This document shows positions 44,701 to 55,240 of a stretch of 64,000 nucleotides of DNA, one piece after another. The number at the start of each line of letters is the position of its first letter. Positions within the stretch are counted from its first letter, which is position 1. The DNA is taken from the NCBI GenBank assembly GCA_022818135.1, contig JAFMSR010000012.1:11271862-11335861 (forward strand). Reading direction: 5' to 3'. Made by a program: the position numbers and the translations under genes. Below the pieces are notes generated by a model, which ran no database searches, was not told the origin of the DNA, and saw only the letters and a list, made by a program, of their open reading frames with translations. The DNA comes from Saxidomus purpurata (Eukaryota; Mollusca; Bivalvia; Venerida; Veneridae).

Positions 44701-47339
44701 ATAGAAAATAGAAATAGAACAAGAGCTGTCAGTAGGACAGCGTGCTCGACTTTTTAGTGCTTGCCAATAAAACAAAACTTTGACAGTTAAGGGCACACAA
44801 GATTTTAACCAGGAATTTCTAAGTACAAATCAAGAAAATTTTTCACAGAGTTATCTTCTTTTGCTTACAGATAGGTCTTACGATGGTACATAAGTACTCC
44901 AACTTTCAAAGTAATATCTCAAATGGTTAAGTTAACAAGTGGACAAGAATGAAAATTTTAACTGAGTTTCTAAGTCAAAAAGGGCCATAATTCAAATAAA
45001 ATCCTTGACAGAATTACCTTCTCCTGCCCATGTTTGGGAATCATGATGGTAAACAAGTATTCCAAATTTCAAATTAATATCTCAAACAGTTCAGTCAAAA
45101 AGTGGACTGGTACGAAAAACTTAACCAAGATTCTAAGTCGATAAAAGGCCTTAATCTTTAAAACAAATCCCTGACAGAGTTACCTTCTCTTGCATACAGA
45201 TGGGGGTAATGATGTGAAATAGCATTAAAAGTTTCAAAGCAATATCTCAAAGGGTTAAGGCAATAAGTGGATTTTACCCATATTCAATGTATTTTCTGAG
45301 TCAAAAAGGGGCATAATTCTGTCAAAAACCTTGACAGAGTTATGTCCTCTTGTCTGTTGATGGTGTTCGTGATGGTAAATAAGTATGGTTAGTTCCAAAG
45401 CAATACCTCCAATGGTTTTGAAATAAAGTGAGGTGGTACGAAAAACTTAACCAAGCTCAATACACTTTCTAAGTCCAAAAAGGGCCATAATTCTGTCAAA
45501 AACCTTGACAGAGTTATGTACTCTTGTCTGTAGATGGAGGTTATGATGGTAAACAAGTATGGTAAGTTTCAAAGCCATACCTCTAATACTTTTGAAATAA
45601 AGTGAGGTGGTACGAAAAACTTAACCAAGCTCAAAACACTTTCTAAGTCCAAAAAGGGCCATAATTCTGTCAAAAACCTTGACAGAGTTATGTACTCTTG
45701 TCTGTAGATGGAGGTTATGATGGTAAACAAGTATGGTAAGTTTCAAAGCCATACCTCTAATACTTTTGAAATAAAGTGGGGTGGTACGAAAAACTTAACC
45801 AAGGTGTGACGCCAACGCCGACGCCGACGCCGGGGCGAGTAGGATAGCTCCCCTTTTCATAGAAAAGTCGAGCTAAAAATGCGAATACAAAATATGAATG
45901 TATAATAATGATATGGTCAAATCAGGGGTCTTGGCAAGTACACCAGGGGAAAAAATCCCATGGTCAACTGGGACTATAAAGTAAAACAATATAAAAGAAC
46001 AGTCCAAAATCACAAATATTTCTAATTATTGCATTTGTTTAAGGAAAGTGTCAAAGCATTAATATAATATTTTGCCATCGCCATTTAAATAGTGTCACTG
46101 CTAATAAAAAGTTACAAAAGAATTAAACGTTTAGTAAAAGAAAAACAGGGAGAACATGTATGACCTAAAACTGACCTCTGTAGCAGACGACACCAATAGG
46201 TGGAGGTGAGAAGAAGAGTATTCTTTTTTCTAATAACATGTATTTCCATAAAATAAATATCTGTTCTCCAAAAAATTTGGCAAACTGTGTAAAACATCCT
46301 GCTGGGTGGGTTATCTGAAATATAAAAAAAAATACATGTTTTCAATATTTGTGCCAACTGGTAGTGGGCTTTACAACAAAGGAACTTTAAAAAAAAATTG
46401 TGAGTAAAGTAAACTAAGGATGTTGGTTTTGACTGATTTTAGTTGTTTTAAAATTTATTGAAGACAGACTTTAATGGCAGACTGACCATGGTCAAGACTT
46501 GTTTGCTACACAGTAAATCTTCTATAAGATCCCCTGTGACAAATTCATCATCATGGTTCTCTGATCTAAACTGAGAGATCAACAAGTCCATTGTTGAAAC
46601 AATATATAACAAATAACTAACAAGCAAGTTCAGTGAATTTATATCCCCTGCCAAATGAAGTAAATAGCTGAAAAAGAACAAGCCTTTTCAGAATAAAGAA
46701 GCATTTTAAAAATTTCACCACCCCATTAGGGCCTCCTTTTAGGGACAATTCTTTTTTCAGCATCTCACAAGAACTAAATTCTTATCAGTTTGATTAAGTC
46801 AGTACTATCAGTTTCAGAAAGCAAAAATTTCTAAGTTTCTAAATAGAGTATTTAAGAAAAGCACTACAACCCCTTAAGGGGCCTCATTTCTAAAAAAATC
46901 AGGATTTATAGGGAGTGGATATTAGAAAGAGTGATCATTAAATTATTTGAGCCAATTACAACATAATTTTGATAACCGGTTTTGGAGTAATAGAATTTTA
47001 ATGTTCTTATATTGAATATAGAAGAGTATAACAATTAAAGGGCAATAACTCTGCACATACTTATGCGGACAGACAATAGTGACAAGTTCAAAACAATATC
47101 CCTCCGCCTTTGGCGCAGGATAATAACAGATTTATTACAGCAATTTATCCAGCAGGGTATGAGTTAAATTTCTAGTTGTGATTTATAGGCTAACCTTCAG
47201 TTCTGGGAGGAGGTCTCGTGAAGGTGTGGTGGGCGTAGTGGATTTTGATTGTTTCTGAAGTGCTAACAGAGCAGCTGTAGTTTTATCTTCATAAAACGCT
47301 CTTAGCTGTGTATATTTCCCCGGTGTCTCTAACTGGTGT
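41787..47339 (-). CDS. DENND11: DENN domain-containing protein 11 (LCHN), C-terminal part
   Basis: DENN-family protein, by family a likely Rab regulator. Exons in transcript order: 47195-47339, 46176-46314, 44567-44689, 43100-43250, 42470-42538 and 41787-41985 (stop TGA). Lengths 145, 139, 123, 151, 69 and 199 nt; all phases fit. About 275 residues are readable, against roughly 455 in human. Diagnostic stretches: [126 protein letters not shown] and the C-terminal [16 protein letters not shown]. The upstream half (uDENN region) was not found before the N gap at 47761 or beyond it. An in-frame candidate cassette exon lies at 46487-46570. A transposon (43472-44550) and another repeat (44715-45880) sit in introns. 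Confidence 0.9.
42125..42330 (-). repeat. tRNA-derived SINE, minus-strand copy
   Basis: Minus strand matches the 39155-39370 SINE: plus-strand phrases acttagattaatcactct, 'gagaaagagaggcaatggag', 'ctgacagagattgtaactggg' and 'ccactgctggctcc' appear in inverted order. It lies in a DENND11 intron. Confidence 0.55.
42690..42795 (-). repeat. tRNA-derived SINE, minus strand, internally deleted
   Basis: Plus-strand cttagactaatcgctctcaa followed shortly by gctaccactgtgctacagc, i.e. the body end joined almost directly to the A-box region of the same SINE family. Confidence 0.5.
43472..44550 (-). mobile_element. 1.08-kb hairpin-headed element (copy B, inverted relative to copy A)
   Basis: Reverse-complement counterpart of 27731-28793. 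It opens with aacaagagctgtccctccc and cgaatgcccccgaaagagg, continues with the same tandem units (cagtccggacac...), and closes with a cggacggacggacagacgg run and the hairpin GCCACCC/TTCGGGGGC before ataaaa. Identity to copy A looks very high by eye. It lies in the DENND11 intron between the 44567-44689 and 43100-43250 exons, in sense orientation to that gene. Confidence 0.8.
44715..45880. mobile_element. Non-autonomous element with 174-bp tandem units
   Basis: Left end agagctgtcagtaggacagc then gctcgactttt; right end 'ccgacgccgacgccggggcgagtaggatagctcc' (broken phrase) then aaaagtcgagct, so CTCGACTTTT is mirrored by AAAAGTCGAG. Inside, 'ataattctgtcaaaaacctt' recurs at 45487 and 45661 (174 bp), with older, more diverged units to the left. 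Non-coding, in a DENND11 intron. Confidence 0.6.
46487..46570 (-). other. Candidate 84-bp cassette exon of DENND11
   Basis: On the minus strand, an acceptor gatctctcag precedes 28 open codons ([20 protein letters not shown], then eight more ending VLTM) and a donor ATG|GTCAGT. It lies between two exons that join in phase 0, and its length is a multiple of three, so inclusion would keep the frame. I recall no such segment in human DENND11. Could be chance or alternative splicing. Confidence 0.35.
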
Positions 47340-47760
47340 CTATGATTCAAATAAATACAAAACATATGAGCATGAAAATATAATAAAATTTTAACTGTCC
47401 CTTTTTTTTCAGACATGCTAGAATGGAATACATCTGGGAAGAAGTATTTAGTAAGCAGGTGCACATTTATGAGTGTATTATTCTATCTTTGAAAACAGGA
47501 TACCCACTGTTTCAACTCAATTCATTCTGGTATATGTCACTAAAAATTATGATTTTTCTTTCTTTGCATTTTTTGTCTAGTTTTTTTTTTATTAAAGAAT
47601 TTTCCTTTTATAATACAATGTACATGTACATGTACATGCATCCTGTGGTATCAAGCAAGCCACAGCCAAAGTTTTTATCTGACACTCTTTGTATTACCTT
47701 CTGCCTTTACCTTGCTAAATTTCTAATCAGATCAATGCATACATGTTCAAGACAATCATG

Positions 47761-48260
47761 NNNNNNNNNNNNNNNNNNNNNNNNNNNNNNNNNNNNNNNN
47801 NNNNNNNNNNNNNNNNNNNNNNNNNNNNNNNNNNNNNNNNNNNNNNNNNNNNNNNNNNNNNNNNNNNNNNNNNNNNNNNNNNNNNNNNNNNNNNNNNNNN
47901 NNNNNNNNNNNNNNNNNNNNNNNNNNNNNNNNNNNNNNNNNNNNNNNNNNNNNNNNNNNNNNNNNNNNNNNNNNNNNNNNNNNNNNNNNNNNNNNNNNNN
48001 NNNNNNNNNNNNNNNNNNNNNNNNNNNNNNNNNNNNNNNNNNNNNNNNNNNNNNNNNNNNNNNNNNNNNNNNNNNNNNNNNNNNNNNNNNNNNNNNNNNN
48101 NNNNNNNNNNNNNNNNNNNNNNNNNNNNNNNNNNNNNNNNNNNNNNNNNNNNNNNNNNNNNNNNNNNNNNNNNNNNNNNNNNNNNNNNNNNNNNNNNNNN
48201 NNNNNNNNNNNNNNNNNNNNNNNNNNNNNNNNNNNNNNNNNNNNNNNNNNNNNNNNNNNN
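47761..48260. other. Assembly gap (500 N)
   Basis: Exactly 500 N, a conventional fixed gap size. It abuts an 85-bp tandem array (48261 onward) that probably caused the break. Open frames running through it are meaningless. Confidence 0.99.
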
Positions 48261-48657
48261 ACTTTCAGATGGCATTGTCTCATTACTATTCCCCATGACA
48301 CTATCACATGACATGATGACACCATTAAATTGTACTAATTTTAGTACTTTCAGATGGCATTGTCTCATTACTATTCCCCATGACACTATCACATGACATG
48401 ATGACACCATTAAATTGTACTAATTTTAGTACTTTCAGATGGCATTATGTCTCATTACACTACCACATGACACTATCACATGACATAATGACACCATAAA
48501 ATTATACTAATTTTAGTGCTTTCAGATGGCAGTTTGTCTCATTACGCTACCACATGACACTATCACATGACATGATGACACCATTACAATTGATACAAAG
48601 TACCATTAGAGGGCATTGTCACATAACACTGCCACATGGCACTATCACTTGACATCA
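48261..48657. repeat. 85-bp tandem repeat array next to the gap
   Basis: The motif (a/g)ctttcagatggca starts at 48261, 48346, 48431 and about 48519, with the body 'cactatcacatgacatgatgacacc'. It continues into the gap on the left. Matching sequence (ggtatcatcacatgatatgacacc) resumes right after the transposon at 51690, so that element inserted into the array. Confidence 0.85.
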
Positions 48658-48660
48658 TTA

Positions 48661-51600
48661 GGCCATCCTTAAAAAATTATTTGTTTGCCCTAACGCGACC
48701 GACTGATGAAAATCCTCCCGACTGACTTTTTTTTTTGGATCTGAAAGCCAAAAAAAAATTTTTCTGCCGTCGAGAAAAACCGTTCCGTTTTTTGTCATTT
48801 TCCATCTTTCCGGTATTTCTTTTCTGTAGTTCTTTCGTAAGTACATGTAATAACAATCAGTTATCCTCGACTATGCTTGACAGAACGTGCAGGGGTGTAG
48901 AAATCCTTTATTCTTTTCCGCGGACGAGTGAGATGTAAAAATTCACTTGTCCGAGGTCAAAATTCACCTGTCCAGATTTCAACATTAAAACCAAATTATG
49001 TGAAACAAACAAGGACCAGGTTAAGATTTTTATTTTATATGCTAATCAGTACATGTCTAGAGGATTCTGCAAAGCTCGGACTTCCGAGTGAGCTTGGGAG
49101 TGCCTGAAGTGACTTGGAGTACGGAGAAATATTACGGCACTTCGCGGGAGTGTATTTGCGACACTCCGAGTGGTTTTACATGTAAATTAACGGGTTTACG
49201 GGAAATAAAAATCAGATTTATTATATTCAGTAGAAATGTGTCCACACTGTTGTATGCATATTAATTCAAAAAGATTTGGCGACCGACGTACATTTTGTAA
49301 AGCGTGTTCAATATATTTTATCACCAAAAATAAAACTTACTCATAACATTATTTATTCCAAACTATTATTTTTATAATCCAAAATTATCAGACTATTGTC
49401 TAGAGCTACTTAAACATCTCGAACTGTCAAATATCTCGGTCTTTTTGATGCCACGTGCTTCTCGAAGATCAAAGAAAACTCACATGTACAATATAGCGTC
49501 GGCGATTGTTTTTTGATCTCGTGACACCTGCAGCTTTATCTTTTATGATTGAGGAGGTTGCAGTTAAAATAATTTATTCGGCAAATGTTATTCATTAAAA
49601 TAAATATTTCTGGAAAAACGTTGACTTTGACTTCAGCAACTGAAACAATAAATGACAAAAACACGAACACGCTGGAACGCCGCGTTTTGTTTTATAAAGA
49701 ACAGTTAGAACTTTTTTAATGTTAATTGATAAATATTTGTTTGCATTCACAAATTGACAAACATTACTCAGTCAGTGGTGTCACATAGCTTGGATTTGCA
49801 AACAGTTTTGCGTCACCCTTTACGACAGGCCACATTTTCCACACCTTCCTCTGGTGACAATTACAGCTTACTTTAAATGGAAATAAATATTGTAAGTCAA
49901 CATAAAGGTGATAAATAGTTTAGATTCTGATAAGAAATAACTCAATTCTTATTGAAACAATAAAAAAACATAACGCCGTGATAGTATACAGTAGCGGCGA
50001 TTCTCAACGAAAATACGTCTGATTCGAACTTTGTAATTCAACGGATTTTGACTCAACAGGTCGCCTTTACAGGTGTATTAATGTTGGTTTTCATAAAACT
50101 GCAAACAAATCGGGCGGTTCCTGGCTGGATTACTTTGGACTGTCTTACATTATTCATTTAATTTTTCTCGAATTTTGACTTGTCCGCGGACAAGTTGGGC
50201 AGAAAAACGCGTGTCGAACTTGGAATTCCGCACCCCTGACGTGTACGCTGAAGCTCACTCCGCAGGAAATCGTACCAACAATCGTGTCAGAAATCTGACA
50301 CGCTCGCATTTCAGTATTTCATAAGAAATGAGTGAAAAGAATAAATAATTTTATTAATAAGACTATAATCTTGCCAAATTTGAACATCAAATTGTATCTA
50401 TTTAGCGTAAAGCAAAACGAAAGTTTCGAGCAGGTCAGAATTTTCACATATTGGTAGCCATCTTGCCGATTTGACAATTATCACGTGGCCATTCCCACGA
50501 ACCTTTGGAAAAAGGATATCTGCGGGAAATCGCCGAAGATTCCGATTGCGGTCACGATCAGGGAAAGTTTATTTATTTACATGACCACGTGCGTTTTGGC
50601 GCGAACACTTTCAGGTTATGTACCGCGTCGAAAATAAAGTAATTTTGTTTTCAAATTAAAAAAACATAGTGGTAAATGCTATTTTATATTTACACTCGTC
50701 CTTTATATCATCTAAACACTAATCAAAAGGAAATATCAAGCATTCTGATCTACATCAAAAATAAGTGCGATTGCGTCATACGAAAGTCCGTTGTAAATGT
50801 AAACAAAATGATTCATGTTTGAAAAATCGATGTTTTTGTAGTCAACATTGGTTGTAGATCATCGTAATTGGTTTGAAAATATGAATTAATAAATATATGA
50901 CCTAAACATGACCATATTTCCCTACTGATCCAAAACTCTAAAGCTGCACCTGACGAAAAACAAAATATCAAAATAGCGGCATTTAGAGTTTTGGAAGCCA
51001 GAACTAAATGTTAAACCTGGCAATGTCAGATGAAAAAATTCCACTCAATTTGATATTATCTGAACATTTTGTAAGTTCTCGCATAATTAAATTAAATTTT
51101 TACAGTGGTACAAATTAATTTTCCTATGTTGAAGTTCAAATTTTATAGATTTTTTATGTGAACCTGTTCCTAACCTGGCCACAGGACTGGTCCAAATACA
51201 AGACTCACTCCGACACTGAGTTGTTTGACATTCTATAGCTTAATAACTTCTTCAAATTTACGGTTTGAATGATTTTACAACACTATTAAAGCACTTCTGG
51301 AATGAGCCTTGTTAAGCACTTTGGGAGCCTGGCTTATGGCTAAAATGGTAATGTGCAAACCACCACCCATGCAGATATGTTACAAAGCAGGTTAATAGCA
51401 TTCTACAGTGGGGTGCTAATAGCCAATAGGTACATACAACAGAAGAAATAGAGAAATATTAAGACAAGAAAGGTGCAAATATTAAGTGTACAATATGTCA
51501 GCTATTAATCTAAGATACAACATACATGTCACTGTATGTACCGAGTTAATACAACATCTATAAAACATCTGAAAATCAAAAAAAAAAAAAAAAAAATTAA

Positions 51601-51686
51601 CAAAAAAAAAAAAAGACCTACCTACCTACCCACTGAAAAAATTCTGGGTCGCGTTAGGGCAAACAAACAATTTTTTAAGGATGGCC
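48661..51686. mobile_element. 3.0-kb Harbinger-like non-autonomous DNA transposon
   Basis: 40-bp terminal inverted repeats (48661-48700 and 51647-51686) starting GGCCATCCTTAAAAAATT differ at one position. TTA flanks both ends (48658-48660 and 51687-51689). A TTA/TAA 3-bp duplication and GG-starting ends fit the PIF/Harbinger superfamily. No transposase is seen; a 62-aa minus-strand frame at the left end overlaps the terminal repeat. It contains a nested hAT-like element (48890-50238), TSD-like GC-richer sequence about 50430-50640, and an A-rich run with (CCTA)n at about 51580-51630. Confidence 0.8.
48890..50238. mobile_element. 1.35-kb hAT-like element nested in the Harbinger-like element
   Basis: The left tip CAGGGGTGTAGAAATCC is mirrored by the right tip GGAATTCCGCACCCCTG, flanked on both sides by ACGTG (48885-48889 and 50239-50243). 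Sub-terminal inverted pieces also match (tccgcggac/gtccgcgga). CAGGG tips with a 5-bp duplication fit hAT5-type elements. No transposase frame was found. Confidence 0.75.
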
Positions 51687-53735
51687 TTACATGGTATCAT
51701 CACATGATATGACACCAAGAGGGTGTGAACCTTCAATAGTGGATATTTATTTTTTGTGTTAGCTCATTAAATTTTGCTGAAACAAGCTCTCTCAGCACAT
51801 GTACATTAGTTTCTCTAAAAACACTTAGTCTTCCAAATAACCAGTCAGGTTCACAATGTAAAGTTTTAATACTGCTTTTGATAGCAGCTTTTTAAGATTA
51901 ATAACAATCAATCTTCAAAAATCATAAAATCATAATTTCAAACATGCTTGTTTCCACAGAAATAGAAACATACATCATGCAAAATTCTCCCATAACATTC
52001 TTTATCACACAGTCTGAGTTACCTCCTGATATATATTTTTGTAAATATTTGTTTTCAATCTGGTATCCCCTTTGAACAGTGGTATAATTATAGCTTTCGT
52101 TAGTGAAATCTTCTTGTAGAGGTGATAAAATTCAAGGGTTTTGTGGCATTATTAGTATATCTCCTTCATATTTATACGTAGTCTCAATGGTATTGCACCA
52201 GTCGCTTATACTGCCAGCTTATCAGGATTCAACACTTTGTTAAGTTGAAACCTCCCCGAGTCCTGGCGTTGATACCGCTGAAGTGGTTTGCAGTGGACAG
52301 TTATGTGAATTCACTCAGTCGTTTTATTCTCAGATTAATTATAGGCATTATTCCCATTCAAAATCAAAGCGACTGTTGGGGGGAAAAATTGTTACAGACA
52401 TTGATATCCTGCTGTGGTGGCTTAGAATAGATCTCGAGAATTCTTAATTACGTTAAATATGGTAATCTGCAAAGACCTGTCAAGAGCAGCCTTGACAATG
52501 GCAAACTATTGACATTATTTTTCAACATTTTTTCTGTAGAAATCTAATTCGTTAGTCAATAAACAGTGCTTTCATGTTGGAATTAGCACACAAAATATTC
52601 AGTAATTGCATAGGAGAGCTTATTTTTACGATCAGAAACAGAAGTTCTGGCTTGCGCAGAGAAATTCCCTGAACTCTATTATTTTCGGTTAACTAAAAGC
52701 CTTTGGCAATAACAGCATATTAAAGCCCCAAATGTTGCAGCATAAAAACAAATTTTCCAATCAATTCTGTAATTAGAGAGGGGTCTCGCAGTTGGTTTTT
52801 GCCAACGATGTGACGGAACCAGGCTATAAACGCCACCATTGTTTCATGATTCATGAGAAAAAACACAAGTTAAATGGGGAGTCAAGGAAATAAGATAGCT
52901 TTAGACAGCATTTAGTTAGGGATTATATAACAGAGGCTTTCATTACTGCAAAAAACGTGAAGAAAAATGGAAAGTTAAAATTACATAGCTGCATGAGGTT
53001 GAAATGTCAAGACCTGGAATATACAGAAATGTTAAAAAAATAAGTGAGATGTTAGTTATAATTATCACCCTAAACATTCTAAATTTGACCTTGCTTATGT
53101 TTTTGATTGGATCCGTTCATTCTTCATTTAATATAGTATGTAAGTAACAAATGTATTCGGGCACACGTTGTCAACTTTAGGAACAACTAGCATTGGAGGT
53201 GAACACTGTCACACTGTCTGATTCAGAAAAGTTGACAATCATAGATGTATTGTCCTGCTAAAAGTCATCGAAACTTATTTCATAAAACTGAAGTTATCAT
53301 CATTAGAATAAAGTCCTTAGTGCTATTAACTTATCATTTTGAAGCAGACCAGACTAGACTTGATTTTCGAAAAAGCATCTTTCTAAAAAAAAATGTTATT
53401 GGTACAACTGAAATCATTTTAAAATCTTTAAGTCTTGGCCTTTCGTTTTGTTTTTTTTTGATGATATTGCTTAAGCTACTACAGACTTTTATGTTCATCT
53501 TTGACATAATTCCTGATATTAAAGAATCAGTTACAACACTGTATGGGTTTGGCTAAATTACTCTAGCAGTGTGGTAAACATGTCATTGGAAACTTTTGAC
53601 AATAAATACTGTCACACAAGCCTATACTGTAAAATATGATCAACCAGCACTTATGGTTTCAATGACACTGATGTTTGAATGTAACCGGCTGAAACCAGCT
53701 TTAGAAAACAAACAAGAAACATCTCAGCTTCAGTA

Positions 53736-53928
53736 CAGTGAACTCCGTTTATAACGAACTCCTCGGGACCATTTAAATGTGTTCGTTATATCCGGAGTTT
53801 GTTATATCCATTTACCATTTTCATATGAAATAAATAAAGAGAAAAAAATTGGGCCGAGAAATTTTGTTCCTTAAAGTCTATATTTTGATTTTCGCTACAT
53901 CCGGAGTCGTTATATACAGAGTTTACTG
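53736..53928. mobile_element. 193-bp Tigger/pogo-like MITE with TA duplication
   Basis: The left end CAGTGAACTCCGTTTATAAC and right end GTTATATACAGAGTTTACTG are inverted copies with a few mismatches; TA flanks both (53734-53735 and 53929-53930). CAGT-starting ends with a TATAACGA core and TA target are typical of pogo/Tigger elements. A second, eroded copy is at 40450-40616. Confidence 0.7.
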
Positions 53929-54959
53929 TATAAACGATTACGTTTTCAGATCTCTGAATTGTACCTGAAAGAGTAACCTTTTTCTGCCACCTGTAAGTGT
54001 ACCAGTAATTCTAGAGATAGAAGTTGAACCAAATTTCTTATCCACTTCGGTATTTTGGCCTGACTATCCTGGAGATACTTTGCTGATTATAATGGTTTTT
54101 AATGCTGTTTGTCTGCTGTGCCCTGATTGTGGGTCAACTGTTTTCCCTGTACTTTGATTAGGTTTTCATGGGTTTGTTGGTGTTTGATTCCCCTCGGCTT
54201 TTTATCAAACCTTACAAGTGTTTTATGTGAGTTTCTTTCAGGAAATCAGTTCTCACAAGGTCAGATATGATTACGTTTTTTTTTCCAGTTTGTATTTTTA
54301 CAGCTTTGAAGTTTTAAAATGAATCAATATCAGTTGTGTTTCCTCCCTTGTCTCTGTATATATGATTCAAAATTACCTCCCTTTATTAATGACTCACTTG
54401 CAGTGCATTCAGCTACAGTTCAGCTACAAATGTGTTTCAAAACTATCTTTTACCAATTCAAAAAACAACACTTTTACTACTTAACCTAAGTGCAGTATAA
54501 GAACTTTTATGACTTCCTATCTTGCAGTTATAATCTTCAATATTTCTTCTGATAATGGCATAAAGATTTTAAAATCTGACAAGTCTTCTGAAATAAAAGA
54601 CACAAGCCAGTTTGCTATCAGCAGTTTCATGTTTAGTTATTGACACATCTTGACATGTTTACTGCTGTGTCTTCAGAAGTCTTATCTTTGCTGCAGCTTA
54701 AAGTAATCATCATGTTTTACAGAAAAAATGCATCACCAGGAATGATAACAACCAACTGGTATTTTAAGACTTTGAGGTGTTATGTAACCAAATGTTTCTT
54801 ATAATATTCAGCTGTGTGAAAAAAGTAAATCCAAGTCTAGGTCGAAGGACAGTAAAGTGTTTCACCATAAATTTCTTAAAATTGTCTTGTAAAAACAAAT
54901 GGAACAGTTTCAAATGAGGGAATGTAGTGACACTAAAATAGTATACCCTTAACTGTTAC

Positions 54960-55150
54960 CTTGCTAATGGCAAGTGATTCTACCTTTACAAACAGTGCAG
55001 ATCATGATTAGCTTACACAACCATGCATTCTGTGATGACCTACATTGTTTGTTCTTCAGTCAGTAACAGGGGTCAGTCAGTACATTTCCTTCACTTAGTA
55101 TAAGTAAGTACCTTTTTGAACAATTAATGATACTGCTTAGTAAAATAAGA
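54960..55150 (+). repeat. 'GATCATGATC'-family repeat, diverged copy
   Basis: Contains acagtgcagatcatgattag, 'ccatgcattctgtgatgacctac' and 'tttttgaacaattaatgatactg', in the order of the 60590-60790 copy. Confidence 0.5.
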
Positions 55151-55204
55151 ATAAGAGGAACAACACATCAAACACCAGAAGATGGTAGACTATTATTTTA
55201 TTAA

Positions 55205-55240
55205 TCAACCGGTTTCGGTCCAGCACGGACCTTCATCAGG
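55205..55240 (-). other. Stem-loop with hammerhead-like core (candidate only)
   Basis: The minus strand reads CCTGATGA, A, GGTCC, loop GTGCT, GGACC, GAAACCGGTT. CUGANGA and GAAA around a 5-bp stem resemble the hammerhead ribozyme core, but an extra A precedes the stem and no clear stems I and III are visible. This motif is also common in retroelement tails. Function unproven. Confidence 0.3.

Noticed and set aside
6937..45880. CRISPR-like arrays
   Set aside because: Direct repeats lack regular unique spacers and this is eukaryotic DNA; they are minisatellites inside transposons.
46571..46681. Extension of the minus-strand frame upstream of 46570 as DENND11 coding
   Set aside because: The upstream part lacks family similarity; only the 84-bp piece has plausible splice sites.
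47423..48410. Long open frames on both strands across the N run
   Set aside because: Length comes only from N bases read as unknown residues.
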